NCBI GenBank assembly: GCA_016840125.1
Contig: JAEOSY010000072.1
Span: 1 to 39,135 of the forward strand
Direction of reading: 5' to 3'
DNA length: 39,135 nt
DNA from: Candidatus Helarchaeota archaeon
Lineage (GTDB): Archaea; Asgardarchaeota; Lokiarchaeia; Helarchaeales; HEL-GB-A
Below the pieces are notes generated by a model that saw only the letters and a list, made by a program, of their open reading frames with translations, searched no databases and was not told where the DNA came from. The position numbers and the translations under genes are program-made. Of this stretch, positions 17,005 through 25,137 are shown one piece after another (positions within the stretch are counted from its first letter, which is position 1; each line of letters opens with the position of its first letter).

Positions 17005-17177
17005 TGCAAAAAAGGCTCCATTAATTCGTATTTCAGACTTGATTCGTTGTCAAATTACAGAATCCGATTTATTTCTATCCAAGTCCACTTTCAGTGATTT
17101 ATAATGATGATTAAAGAAATAACAAAAATGGCTAAATAAATCTATTCAAAAAAGGCAAAAAAAGAAAAAAGAGAGAA

Positions 17178-18041
17178 TTAATATTGGAGGGTTGTGACCA
17201 CCGGAAGATGATCGGACCCGTACTCCCATGCTTCAACGATACCGGGGATCATATCATTGATAACAGTGCAATTGATGAGTGTACTAAAATTTGAGGCGAA
17301 AATGTAATCGATGCGCTTTTCAGGCTGAGACATTGAGGTTACAGGATTCCAAGCGTCGTGGGTATTATTAGCCGGGAGAGGATAAGCGTAATCTCGAGCA
17401 GTATCGTTAAATCCACCAATAATCGTAACATTTCTAATTCCACTTGAATTCTCCCCGAGATTGAAGTCGCCCATCAGAACCTTCGGTCCGGTGATAGGAT
17501 TCGTTTTGTCCAAGATAAATTCAATTTGGGCAGTGGTATTATCATTCTCAAGTCCTAAGTGGGTTACAAAGACATCAATTGAGAAAGTGGTGTTCAATTG
17601 AATCTCCGCATGAACAAGGACACGTTCTAATTTCAAAGAGGGCATATCATATCCAGTAACATTGGTAATTTGGTATCGACTCAGGATGGAACATCCGAAC
17701 CCATGGTTATTCACAGCGGGATAATAATAGTAATACATCCCTAATGCCCTTGCAAGCCATTGGGTCATATCTAGTCCAGTTGAGGTGATACGTCCAGTTT
17801 CAACCTCTTGTAGACCTATGATATCAGGGTCCTCAATGAGGATGTTCTGTACAATGCGTTCAAGATTCACCTTGTCATCCATACCTACCCCAAAATGGAT
17901 GTTATAGGTCATGAATTTTACCTGATGCGTATCATTGAAATTGGGAGTTTGGACTTGAATCGGAATTGCAGAATAGATAATAGCTACAATTAATGGTAGG
18001 ATTAAAAATACTAGAACAATAAGTTTATTTCGTTGTGCCAC
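17178..18041 (-). CDS. membrane-anchored endonuclease/exonuclease/phosphatase (EEP) family enzyme
   Basis: This 287-residue protein has an N-terminal membrane helix (7-28), so the catalytic domain lies outside the cell. The EEP fold motifs are complete: N47 (MTYNIHFG), E79 (GLQEVE), the GDFN loop, RIDYIF and the terminal S-D277-H278-LP. The family includes nucleases, sphingomyelinases and phosphoinositide phosphatases, as well as the C-terminal domain of CWH43/PGAP2IP. Extracellular location and coupling to a polytopic membrane gene favour a lipid or lipid-glycan phosphodiester substrate over DNA; this is inference. The GTG start shares one base with the upstream TAG (TAGTG), with a strong ggaggt at 18048-18053, so translation is coupled. 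Confidence 0.87.
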   Translation of the reverse strand: MAQRNKLIVLVFLILPLIVAIIYSAIPIQVQTPNFNDTHQVKFMTYNIHFGVGMDDKVNLERIVQNILIEDPDIIGLQEVETGRITSTGLDMTQWLARALGMYYYYYPAVNNHGFGCSILSRYQITNVTGYDMPSLKLERVLVHAEIQLNTTFSIDVFVTHLGLENDNTTAQIEFILDKTNPITGPKVLMGDFNLGENSSGIRNVTIIGGFNDTARDYAYPLPANNTHDAWNPVTSMSQPEKRIDYIFASNFSTLINCTVINDMIPGIVEAWEYGSDHLPVVTTLQY

Positions 18042-19297
18042 TATGAAGACCTCCTTTTTTCAAATTTATCCAATTGTAAATTCGCGAGTATTGTCATTAT
18101 TATGAGAATGAAGCCACCGATGAGTAGGATTACAGGACCTAATCCTTTTAATGCTGAGACGGTGAAAGCGTGATCCGTTGTAAAGTCGTGGAGAAAAGTC
18201 ATGATCACCATGAAGAGGATACTGTAAGTGAATCCTTTCGATAACTGCTTTAATTGATTGCCGGTCTTACGGATGGTACTCATATTGACTATGAGAAGAT
18301 GGGCGTTGACAAACAGGACTATGATCGCGATAAACATTGAGAGGAGCCCGCCCAGAAACAGGAAAGCAGCGAGAGAAATAGCCAAGAGGGCATTGAGTAG
18401 AATATTGCTCCTAAAGGTATAAATAGAGAATTCCTTAGCAAAAAGCAGGTAGAGAAGTACCAAAATTAATGCCCCAATGAAAAGAGGATTAACAAAGATA
18501 TAGTCGAAATTAGTGTATTCGGCCGTAACACCGGGGTACAGAAAGACATTGAAGAGTAGAAAGAGGACCATACCCAGCCCACAGGCATTCAGGACCCAAG
18601 GTTCATTTCGCATATCTTTGGGACCCTCTGCAGGTTGTTCGGGGAAGATCACAGCTTTGGTTCTTAGAGTAAACCAAATAAGCAGGAGAGACAGAGGAAC
18701 CTGAACCGCAAGCCAGATGTATTGTGAAGTGAACCAAGTTTCAGGGTTAAAGTGGAGTGGAACCAAGCTTGGATCTGCTGAGAAGGCAATTGTACGCATT
18801 GTCGCATCAATCAGAAATGCTGTGATAAACGAAAGAGTAAAAATGCTGACTTTGGATTTTAACCCAATGCCAATATCGTTTTGAACTAATCGTTTTAGAA
18901 AAATGCTCATATAGATTCCATAGAAGGCAATTATTAACCCATCAAGAACGGTTTCGATTAAGGATGAGACGCGAGCTGCTACTATAAGGCGGAGTAAAGA
19001 AATGACAACGATAGAAATCAGATATATCTTTTGTTGACCGAACGCTTTACATAATTTGTTGCTAAACAGCGGAACAAAAAAGAGGACGATTGTTAAGAGC
19101 GTAAAGAGAGAGCCAATCCAACCAGGATTTTGAAAGACCACATGGAACATGGCAGCATACAAACCCGGGACATAACCACGAAACGCTTGAATAAAAAACA
19201 GAGTACAGATTATTGGAATAACCAGATGTGCAATTTTATTGATTTTTGACGTTTCCAGAATATCAAAAAGCGTGGAATTTTTCGGTTGATAAGCCAT
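18041..19297 (-). CDS. polytopic membrane protein coupled to the EEP enzyme (CWH43-like membrane part?)
   Basis: This 418-residue protein has about 11-12 hydrophobic helices, arranged as two halves separated by a cytoplasmic-type hydrophilic stretch (about 215-235). The first half has an MFS-like feel (SNKLCKAFGQQKIYLIS). A conserved-looking segment, IDATMRTIAFSADPSLVP, recalls the D-x-x-x-R...D pattern of CWH43/PGAP2IP-type membrane domains, which in eukaryotes are fused to an EEP domain. Here the same two parts would be separate, overlapping genes. The alternative is a divergent MFS transporter. It is preceded 80 bases upstream by a 7-helix membrane gene in the same direction, so the three may form an operon. 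Confidence 0.6.
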   Translation of the reverse strand: MAYQPKNSTLFDILETSKINKIAHLVIPIICTLFFIQAFRGYVPGLYAAMFHVVFQNPGWIGSLFTLLTIVLFFVPLFSNKLCKAFGQQKIYLISIVVISLLRLIVAARVSSLIETVLDGLIIAFYGIYMSIFLKRLVQNDIGIGLKSKVSIFTLSFITAFLIDATMRTIAFSADPSLVPLHFNPETWFTSQYIWLAVQVPLSLLLIWFTLRTKAVIFPEQPAEGPKDMRNEPWVLNACGLGMVLFLLFNVFLYPGVTAEYTNFDYIFVNPLFIGALILVLLYLLFAKEFSIYTFRSNILLNALLAISLAAFLFLGGLLSMFIAIIVLFVNAHLLIVNMSTIRKTGNQLKQLSKGFTYSILFMVIMTFLHDFTTDHAFTVSALKGLGPVILLIGGFILIIMTILANLQLDKFEKRRSS

Positions 19298-19377
19298 TTT
19301 TCATCCCTACCTAGATGAAATACGGGAACGGGCTTAAAAATTTTAGTAACCGATGAGAAGAAAAAGAGTGAATTGGA

Positions 19378-20070
19378 TTATTTGGTTCGTAAATTATATA
19401 GCTTAATGAATCCATAGGCGGTGACTACGGCGGCAGTGATTTTGACGACGAAAATAAATGATATATTAAGAGCTAGATCCAGTTGACTACCAGCGTTGAT
19501 AAGTTGATTTAAACCCCACCCGACGAAGATGATCAAACTGTAAAGGCGGTATTTCCCAGAGGATTTTATCCCCAAATAAAGAAAGGCAGTACAGATGGAA
19601 ATGACTATAATGCCCCAATTAATGGCATTCATGGGATTACCTGTCATCGTGAAACTACTAAAGAAATTGGTGGGGTCCGAGATGGCATCAGGTACAGTCA
19701 AAGCCAAAAATATACTAGTAATAATAAGTATAGTTAACGTACCTAAATGATATCTAGCCAGCAACTTATTTTCAAAATAGGTTTTTTCAATTTGGAATAT
19801 AAGGGGGATGGGTGCGATGAAAATAAAAATAACAGCGAAGTAGTTGTTATAAATACCTATTAAATATATAGCAGCTGGATTCACTAAATATTCGTACATT
19901 TGAATTAAGTTAACACCCGCCATGAGAAAGAAATAGAGAAAGAGACCTAGCAGAAATGGGCGGGCAACTTTTTCGACTTTTAGATATTGGATAAATATGA
20001 AAATGCCGATTGCGACTAAGAGTAGGCTGAAGACCAGTAAATAAATAACATACTCAATTGCTGATGCCAT
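19378..20070 (-). CDS. 7-helix membrane protein of unknown function
   Basis: This 230-residue protein has seven clear hydrophobic helices (about 5-28, 37-57, 64-90, 107-125, 146-165, 173-190 and 202-224) joined by short loops, with a basic C-terminus. There is no lysine in helix 7 at a retinal-binding position that I can support, and no motif that names a family. The topology resembles small histidine-kinase sensor-type or archaeal 7TM proteins. It is probably first in the minus-strand operon with the CWH43-like and EEP genes. Confidence 0.7.
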   Translation of the reverse strand: MASAIEYVIYLLVFSLLLVAIGIFIFIQYLKVEKVARPFLLGLFLYFFLMAGVNLIQMYEYLVNPAAIYLIGIYNNYFAVIFIFIAPIPLIFQIEKTYFENKLLARYHLGTLTILIITSIFLALTVPDAISDPTNFFSSFTMTGNPMNAINWGIIVISICTAFLYLGIKSSGKYRLYSLIIFVGWGLNQLINAGSQLDLALNISFIFVVKITAAVVTAYGFIKLYNLRTK

Positions 20071-20360
20071 TAAACTACCCCAATAAGCTTTCGTTGGTGA
20101 ATGCTCTAACTAGCGTTAAAATTGTTTATAAGCATTATGAGAGAACCAAAGAAAAATTCGATGCTGGACCAATTCAGTATCGTATTACTTCGGATCCATA
20201 AAAACCCGATTCAAAATATATATTAAAACGAAAAGGATAACAATTATAACCCCGAAAAAAAATTGCTAATAGTGTTTTTAAAATAAGAGGGAGCAAATCT
20301 TACTAATATAGGAAAATAATGGAATGTTTTAATGGAAAAAAACTAAAGGAGAACCTGTGA

Positions 20361-21428
20361 ATGGGCATAATTAAAAAGATGGGTATCCTACTCATCATTA
20401 TCATGGGCATTCTAATAGCAGGGATCTTTATTCCACCCATTTTTACGGTCTTAGGGGATTTCTTTTATGGTTTTTTTAATGAATGGGTGGTTTGGATATA
20501 TATCGGCATATTTTCAGTTGGGTGGGTGGTTGGATGTGCGACTTATGGATTTGCTAGTGCTTATATCAAATATAATCGTTTAAAAGGCACCTTAATAACC
20601 ATGTTTGGCACGTTACTTGTGTTTATTGGCGCTCTTCTTTCCATAATCTATACTTTTTTTACAATCCTATTCACCTCATTAATAACGATTGAACTGAAAT
20701 TGATTTTACTTGCGATCTTCGTTTTAGCTGCCGCTCCCTTTCTACTCTTATCCCTAGAGAAGTGCTTAGATATCACTACTTTTATGAAAGATATTTGGAA
20801 CCAACGAAAGGAATTTTACAAATTGACATACACCTCGGAAGAAGAAGGAAATTTGATTTATATTCACATTCAAAAGAATGATAGCAACGTATCAGATATT
20901 CATGAAGCGGCTGCCACGTTGAAAATCCAAGAGGCAGCACATGCGTTACGAATAAGTCCCGCGGCACCAATCTCTGTGTACATTAAAAGCGCGTTCCTTA
21001 TCATATTTACCGAACTTACCCGTAATTTCACTGCTTGGCCACGTGCTCGCAACCGAATTTATCGCGGTTTGGCTAAAGTACGCATCGCAAAAAATGCCTG
21101 TATTGGCCAATGGACTCGAATTGATCCATTATTCCCTGATTTAATTGAATTGGAAGAAGGATCCGGTGTTGGAATTGGTTGCAATTTGTTATCTCATAAC
21201 TTCATCCATGATGATCCACTTACGATCTGTATAGGATCCATTACAATTAAGAAGAATGCACGAGTTGGGGCATACTCAACGATCTTGCCGGGCGTCACGA
21301 TAGGGGAGGGCGCAATCGTGGGGGCAGGCTCGGTGGTGGTCGATGACATCCCTCCAAATACCATTGCCTATGGTGTTCCCGCAACAGTCGTCAATAGGAA
21401 ATCCGTAAGCCAAAAAGAGAAGGATTGA
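20361..21428 (+). CDS. membrane-anchored left-handed beta-helix (hexapeptide) acyltransferase
   Basis: This 355-residue protein has four N-terminal membrane helices (about 7-30, 40-68, 75-100, 108-130), a hydrophilic linker, and a C-terminal hexapeptide-repeat domain (about 235-345). The domain shows the [LIV]-G-x-x-x-x pattern (IAKNACIG, VGIGCN, IKKNARVGAYS, ILPGVTIGEGAIVGAGSVV) and ends DDIPPNTIAYGVPAT, the classic end of acetyl/acyltransferases of this fold. The loop His in NLLSHNFIH may be the catalytic base. The enzyme probably acylates a membrane-linked sugar or lipid. aaggag lies 9 bases before the ATG. A TATA-like run lies at about 20213-20225. The 290-base gap upstream (20071-20360) holds no other recognisable feature. 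Confidence 0.83.
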   Translation: MGIIKKMGILLIIIMGILIAGIFIPPIFTVLGDFFYGFFNEWVVWIYIGIFSVGWVVGCATYGFASAYIKYNRLKGTLITMFGTLLVFIGALLSIIYTFFTILFTSLITIELKLILLAIFVLAAAPFLLLSLEKCLDITTFMKDIWNQRKEFYKLTYTSEEEGNLIYIHIQKNDSNVSDIHEAAATLKIQEAAHALRISPAAPISVYIKSAFLIIFTELTRNFTAWPRARNRIYRGLAKVRIAKNACIGQWTRIDPLFPDLIELEEGSGVGIGCNLLSHNFIHDDPLTICIGSITIKKNARVGAYSTILPGVTIGEGAIVGAGSVVVDDIPPNTIAYGVPATVVNRKSVSQKEKD

Positions 21429-21482
21429 AATCTCACCATCGTATGAGGTTCAAAATAAAAAAATTGAAGGAATTTGTTGATC

Positions 21483-22382
21483 TCATGTGGTGTTAGTAGG
21501 TTCAGTCGTTTCGGAGGATTTTTCCATCTCAGCTTGAATTCCAGATAGGAGAAAAACTCCAACCATGATTAGAATAAGAGCTGGTATGAAATAGAACAAA
21601 CCAAGTGGATTTTGAAATACTTGGTGAAAGACCAGTAAACCTGCAAAAACAGGGATTAGATAATTGCCAGCACTTTGTAAGGGGATTACAACGATTGCTT
21701 TGCCTTTTTGAAAAGCAACGTTAGCGACGACTGTGCCAAGGACTGTTCCGATAGCTAGAATTAAAAAGCCGACAAATAAAAAGACCCAATTTCCCGCCGC
21801 AAAAGCCATCATACCCATCTGCGAGAATCCCGCACCACAACCAAAAATAAGCCCTGAAACAATTCCCAAAATTTTCGCAGCTTGCCAAGCTGAAAACTTA
21901 TAAAAAATTAACCCGGCGGCTGAGATAGCGAAGAATGGGACATAAAAAGTGATTACTATAAGAACAAAATTTGGGTCTGAAAGCGTTGCAGTAACTGGTC
22001 CTAACTGCGCAATACCCAAAGAGACAGTTCCTAAAATAATTAAGCCAATACCAGTATATTCCATCTTCCCAAGGGGCTCATGGAGTGTTCTGCTTGCCAT
22101 TATTGCAAGAAGGATTAAACCCACGGCGATTAATAACTGAGTATAGCCAATTCCAATCCATGACTGCGATAGTACATAAGGTATTCCCCCTAGACTCCCA
22201 ATTACTACACCAGCTAACCAAGTTCTATGTTTTAATAGGGCGAGCATTGAGTGGATGTCAGAAAACTTGAGTTCCGGTAAATCACCTACACCCTTTTTCT
22301 GTAATATCGCACCATAGGTAAACATAAATCCAGCGAGTAAGCCACAAAAAATGCCTAAAGCCTGTGTTAATGGGTCCACCAT
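21483..22382 (-). CDS. DMT-superfamily transporter, NIPA-like (paralogue 1)
   Basis: This protein of about 299 residues has nine to ten membrane helices with the repeat pattern of DMT/NIPA-type carriers: an N-terminal LLAGFMFTYGAILQKKG segment, the P-L-G-K-M-E-Y turn and G-x-x-L-I-x-L-G-T in the middle, and a C-terminal VANVAFQKGKAIVVIPLQ helix. NIPA proteins carry Mg2+ or other divalent cations; other DMT members export metabolites, so the substrate is open. The ATG at 22382 is preferred because ggtg lies eight bases upstream; a GTG three codons earlier overlaps that site. It is divergent from a second paralogue at 22560, and its 3' end meets that of the acyltransferase gene. Confidence 0.78.
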   Translation of the reverse strand: MVDPLTQALGIFCGLLAGFMFTYGAILQKKGVGDLPELKFSDIHSMLALLKHRTWLAGVVIGSLGGIPYVLSQSWIGIGYTQLLIAVGLILLAIMASRTLHEPLGKMEYTGIGLIILGTVSLGIAQLGPVTATLSDPNFVLIVITFYVPFFAISAAGLIFYKFSAWQAAKILGIVSGLIFGCGAGFSQMGMMAFAAGNWVFLFVGFLILAIGTVLGTVVANVAFQKGKAIVVIPLQSAGNYLIPVFAGLLVFHQVFQNPLGLFYFIPALILIMVGVFLLSGIQAEMEKSSETTEPTNTT

Positions 22383-22559
22383 CAATATCACACCTTTTTC
22401 TTTTGTATTTTTAATAGGATCAAGAATCGGAACTACAGCGTAGGAAAGATCCTCCTAGTATTTTAGTATTGTTAATAAAAAACAGAATTAAGCTTGATTT
22501 ATATCACTCAAGTTGGAAAGTATTGCAATGTATAGAGTTCAATTCTGAAGTGGAATCCT

Positions 22560-23432
22560 ATGAACGGAACAGGAACCCTCGTTCTCGGTATTATTATCGC
22601 GCTAGTTGGGGCATTTATTAATAATTTTGGGATAGTTTTACAAAAACGGCAGGTGAATATTAAAGCCCCTCCAGATCAAGAAGCGAAAACGGTGTTAGAC
22701 ATAGGCCAGTTTTTTAAGGATCCGATCTGGGTGCTAGGGATCCTAATGCAAACGATAATATATCTACCCTTCTTGTTAATTTCAATGGAATTAATTAAAA
22801 TCACGTTATCTCTACCGCTTTCAAATGCTGGTTTCATTTTCCTGGTTTTAGGATTAATTTTGGTAGTTAATGAAAAACTACGGGGAAAACTGGAATATGT
22901 CGGGGTTCTTGTTCTCATTATGGGGGTGATTACTATTGCCCTTGGAGATGTTACAGGTCCTGTCACAATTGATATATTTTTAGGAGCGATGGGGAATTTC
23001 TGGATTCTCTTTGGTGTTATTTTAATGCTATCAGTGCTTTCACTCCTTCTCTTGCTCAAATTTAAGGATACAAAGAGGTTAATATTCTATGGGCTTTTAA
23101 TCGGTAATATTTATGCACTGGTAGGTATTTCTATCCAGTGGCTTACGATGGGATTGACAGAAATGAGTCACCCGATGGGGATTCCGCTCCTTATAACGGG
23201 TATAATAGGGTCGGTAATTGGGACAATTTTTGGGATTTTAGCAACTCAAGAGGCATATAAGCGAGGTCAGGCAATATATATTGTACCTTTTGTTCAAATC
23301 ACGATCAATATTTTCCCAATTTTAGCAGGAATCCTAGTTTTCGGGCAATTAATCAATCAACCCGTCTTTTTCTGGGTGGGTGTTATTTCAATCATTGTAG
23401 GAGCCTCATTACTCTCGCGATTTGAGAATTAA
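22560..23432 (+). CDS. DMT-superfamily transporter, NIPA-like (paralogue 2)
   Basis: This 290-residue, ~9-helix carrier has the same plan as the divergent neighbour: ALVGAFINNFGIVLQKR at the N-terminus, E-K-L-R-G-K-L-E-Y-V-G in the centre, and ATQEAYKRGQAIYIVPFVQ followed by the end SIIVGASLLSRFEN. It is 177 bases from the oppositely oriented paralogue, so expression may be shared from the gap. Its last 126 bases are duplicated at 23975-24100 as a gene fragment. The substrate is unknown. Confidence 0.8.
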   Translation: MNGTGTLVLGIIIALVGAFINNFGIVLQKRQVNIKAPPDQEAKTVLDIGQFFKDPIWVLGILMQTIIYLPFLLISMELIKITLSLPLSNAGFIFLVLGLILVVNEKLRGKLEYVGVLVLIMGVITIALGDVTGPVTIDIFLGAMGNFWILFGVILMLSVLSLLLLLKFKDTKRLIFYGLLIGNIYALVGISIQWLTMGLTEMSHPMGIPLLITGIIGSVIGTIFGILATQEAYKRGQAIYIVPFVQITINIFPILAGILVFGQLINQPVFFWVGVISIIVGASLLSRFEN

Positions 23433-23522
23433 GTAGATAAATTTTATTGAGAAAAGAGATAGATTTTTATATTATTTTCGTTCTTTATATCTATACCACT
23501 TCAATCTGAGGAGGAATTATTT

Positions 23523-23852
23523 ATGGGTCGTACAACAAGCGGCATCTTAGCAACAATTGGCGGATCTTGTGCAATACTTACGAGCATACCCCTATTTTCT
23601 CTAATGGGGTACACGACAGCGATGTGGTTTCTGTTACTCGGTTTTGCAGGGTTAACTGGCGGGATTCTCTTGATTTGTGATATAATGGCAGGAGGTATTA
23701 TTGCCCTCGTTGGTGGTGCCATCGGTATATTTTTAAGCATTATTTTTGTGATCGCCCCATCAATGGAATTACTTTTCCTTTTCCTGGCGATATTTTATAC
23801 AATGTCATTATCCAGTGGAATTACAGGTATCACATCTAGCTCAGAACTTTAA
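23523..23852 (+). CDS. small three- to four-helix membrane protein, copy 1
   Basis: This 109-residue hydrophobic protein starts MGRTTSGILATIGGS and ends GITGITSSSEL. Helices lie at about 8-28, 34-52, 56-76 and 80-98. It shares both ends and the LLGFAGLTGGILL/MAGGIIALVGGAIGIF core with the 105-residue protein at 24202, and the central loop differs most (TSIPLFSLMGYTT here). I do not recognise a family. gaggagga at 23508-23515 is a near-perfect ribosome site, suggesting high translation. It follows the transporter gene by 90 bases on the same strand. Confidence 0.82.
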   Translation: MGRTTSGILATIGGSCAILTSIPLFSLMGYTTAMWFLLLGFAGLTGGILLICDIMAGGIIALVGGAIGIFLSIIFVIAPSMELLFLFLAIFYTMSLSSGITGITSSSEL

Positions 23853-23859
23853 TTCTCTC

Positions 23860-23868
23860 TTTTTTTTT
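23860..23868 (+). terminator. T-tract terminator after small membrane gene copy 1
   Basis: A run of nine T on the plus strand starts seven bases after the stop codon. Archaeal RNA polymerase terminates at such U-runs without a required hairpin. Confidence 0.5.
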
Positions 23869-23974
23869 ATATCGAACTCCTGATATTGCATAGAAGAAGA
23901 TTGTAAATAGATTAGAAGTAAATAAACAAGGACGAGTATTTAATAGATATAATACAATAGCTATTTAATAGATA

Positions 23975-24100
23975 AATATATTCGCAATTTTAGCAGGGAT
24001 CCTTGTTTTCGGACAAATGCTAAATCTGCCGGTCTTCTTCTGGGTGGGTGTCATTTCAATCATTGTAGGAGCCTCATTACTTTCGAGATTTGAAGATTAA
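23975..24100 (+). pseudogene. duplicated C-terminal fragment of the DMT/NIPA-like transporter
   Basis: Forty-one codons plus TAA align codon for codon with 23307-23432. The products match except for a few substitutions (AILAGILVFGQMLNLPVFF here, PILAGILVFGQLINQPVFF in the parent) and the last residue (Asp for Asn). There is no start codon or upstream transporter sequence. Most changes keep the amino acid, including many third-position changes, so the fragment was probably part of a complete second transporter that was later deleted. Confidence 0.88.
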
Positions 24101-24201
24101 AGAGATGCCATTTATTGAATAGGGAATAAAAGGGACACTACATTTTTATAGGATTTTCTTATACACTAGCTGTACCAACTCAATTTGAGGAGGAATAAAT
24201 T

Positions 24202-24519
24202 ATGGGTCGCACAACAAGCGGCATCTTAGCAACAATTGGCGGATCTCTAGCAATACTTCATAGTTTTGTAGAGGCGCCCCCAGGAAGCGTACCCTGGATG
24301 TGGTACTTCTTCCTTGGTTTTGCGGGGCTAACAGGCGGGATTCTCTTGCTTTGTGATGTAATGGCAGGAGGTATTATTGCGCTCGTTGGCGGCGCCATTG
24401 GTATCTTTTTCAGCTTGTTTTTTACGTCAAGCATGACAACTGCCTATTTCCTGGCGATATTTCATACAATGGCGCTTACTAGTGGAATTACAGGTATCAC
24501 ATCTAGCTCCGAACTCTAA
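24202..24519 (+). CDS. small three- to four-helix membrane protein, copy 2
   Basis: This 105-residue paralogue of the 23523 gene has identical opening and closing segments and core helices, but a different first loop (HSFVEAPPGSVPWMW) and a shorter last part. gaggagga at 24187-24194 is conserved in position. Retention of both copies intact, while the neighbouring transporter copy decayed, suggests that the small proteins are useful in their own right. Function is unknown. Confidence 0.82.
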   Translation: MGRTTSGILATIGGSLAILHSFVEAPPGSVPWMWYFFLGFAGLTGGILLLCDVMAGGIIALVGGAIGIFFSLFFTSSMTTAYFLAIFHTMALTSGITGITSSSEL

Positions 24520-24524
24520 TTCTC

Positions 24525-24538
24525 TTTTTTTTTTTTTT
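24525..24538 (+). terminator. T-tract terminator after small membrane gene copy 2
   Basis: Fourteen consecutive T begin six bases past the stop, the longest T-run in the window and a good archaeal factor-independent terminator. Confidence 0.6.
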
Positions 24539-24599
24539 ATAAACGAGGACAAGTATTTAATACAAAAAGAATGATAGAAATTCACAATTGAGGGATTTT

Positions 24600-25013
24600 A
24601 TGCCAAAACTTGAGAGACAGTTAGATATCAAAGCGGCGGCGAAGACGATTTTTGGAATTCTAGATGACACGATGAATTATCCGCGATGGAATATTGTAGT
24701 CAATGAGATTGAGGAGATCGCTCCGAACAAACATTTTGCAAAGACAAATGTGGGAGATGTGACTTCCACAAGGACGGAAACAGTCGAAAATGAAAAAATT
24801 TCGGTATCACAAGAAAATAGTCCTATGACTGCTATGGGTTATATCTTGAAACCCAAAGGGGATGTTGTTGAAACCATGATTTGGGCTGAATTTGAACTAG
24901 CAGATCAAGAACCCATTCTCGGCATGGCAGGTGAGATATTTCTAAAGAGTTTAGCCAAGTTTGCGGAATACCTTGAAGCCGGTGGAAAGCCAGAAGAATT
25001 TCAGAAAAAATAA
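24600..25013 (+). CDS. SRPBCC/START-like ligand-binding protein
   Basis: This 137-residue protein has the helix-grip layout: strand LERQLDIKAAAKTIFGILDDTMNY with the P-R-W-N turn, several central strands (TSTRTETVENEKISV, GYILKPKGDVVETMIWAEFEL), and a long C-terminal helix (GMAGEIFLKSLAKFAEYLEAGG). This is typical of polyketide-cyclase/SRPBCC proteins that bind hydrophobic ligands. No catalytic residues can be assigned. The ATG at 24600 is chosen because gaggg lies six bases upstream; a TTG four codons earlier is the alternative. It stands between the duplication and the GH3 gene on the same strand. Confidence 0.78.
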   Translation: MPKLERQLDIKAAAKTIFGILDDTMNYPRWNIVVNEIEEIAPNKHFAKTNVGDVTSTRTETVENEKISVSQENSPMTAMGYILKPKGDVVETMIWAEFELADQEPILGMAGEIFLKSLAKFAEYLEAGGKPEEFQKK

Positions 25014-25137
25014 ACATCATCCTAACTTCCTTTCTTTTTCTTTTAAAAAAAATTAAAATAATCATTGAATATTAAAGGAAATAATCAAAGAACTGAATTT
25101 TACTTAATTTGATAATAGAATTTGGGTGACTTTCAAG

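Larger units (their letters stand above)
23307..24562 (+). repeat. tandem segmental duplication (transporter 3' end + small membrane gene)
   Basis: Unit 1 runs from 23307 to about 23945 and unit 2 from 23975 to about 24562. Both contain, in order, the last 41 codons of a transporter, a spacer (90 and 101 bases) with gaggagga, a ~107-codon membrane gene, a T-tract, and an aaacRaggac-type segment ending gtatttaata (23924-23945 and 24541-24562). The second unit lacks about 60 bases between T-tract and final segment. Confidence 0.88.

Noticed and set aside
19378..20070. Rhodopsin
   Set aside because: Seven helices are present, but I see no retinal-binding Lys in the last helix and no proton-path residues.
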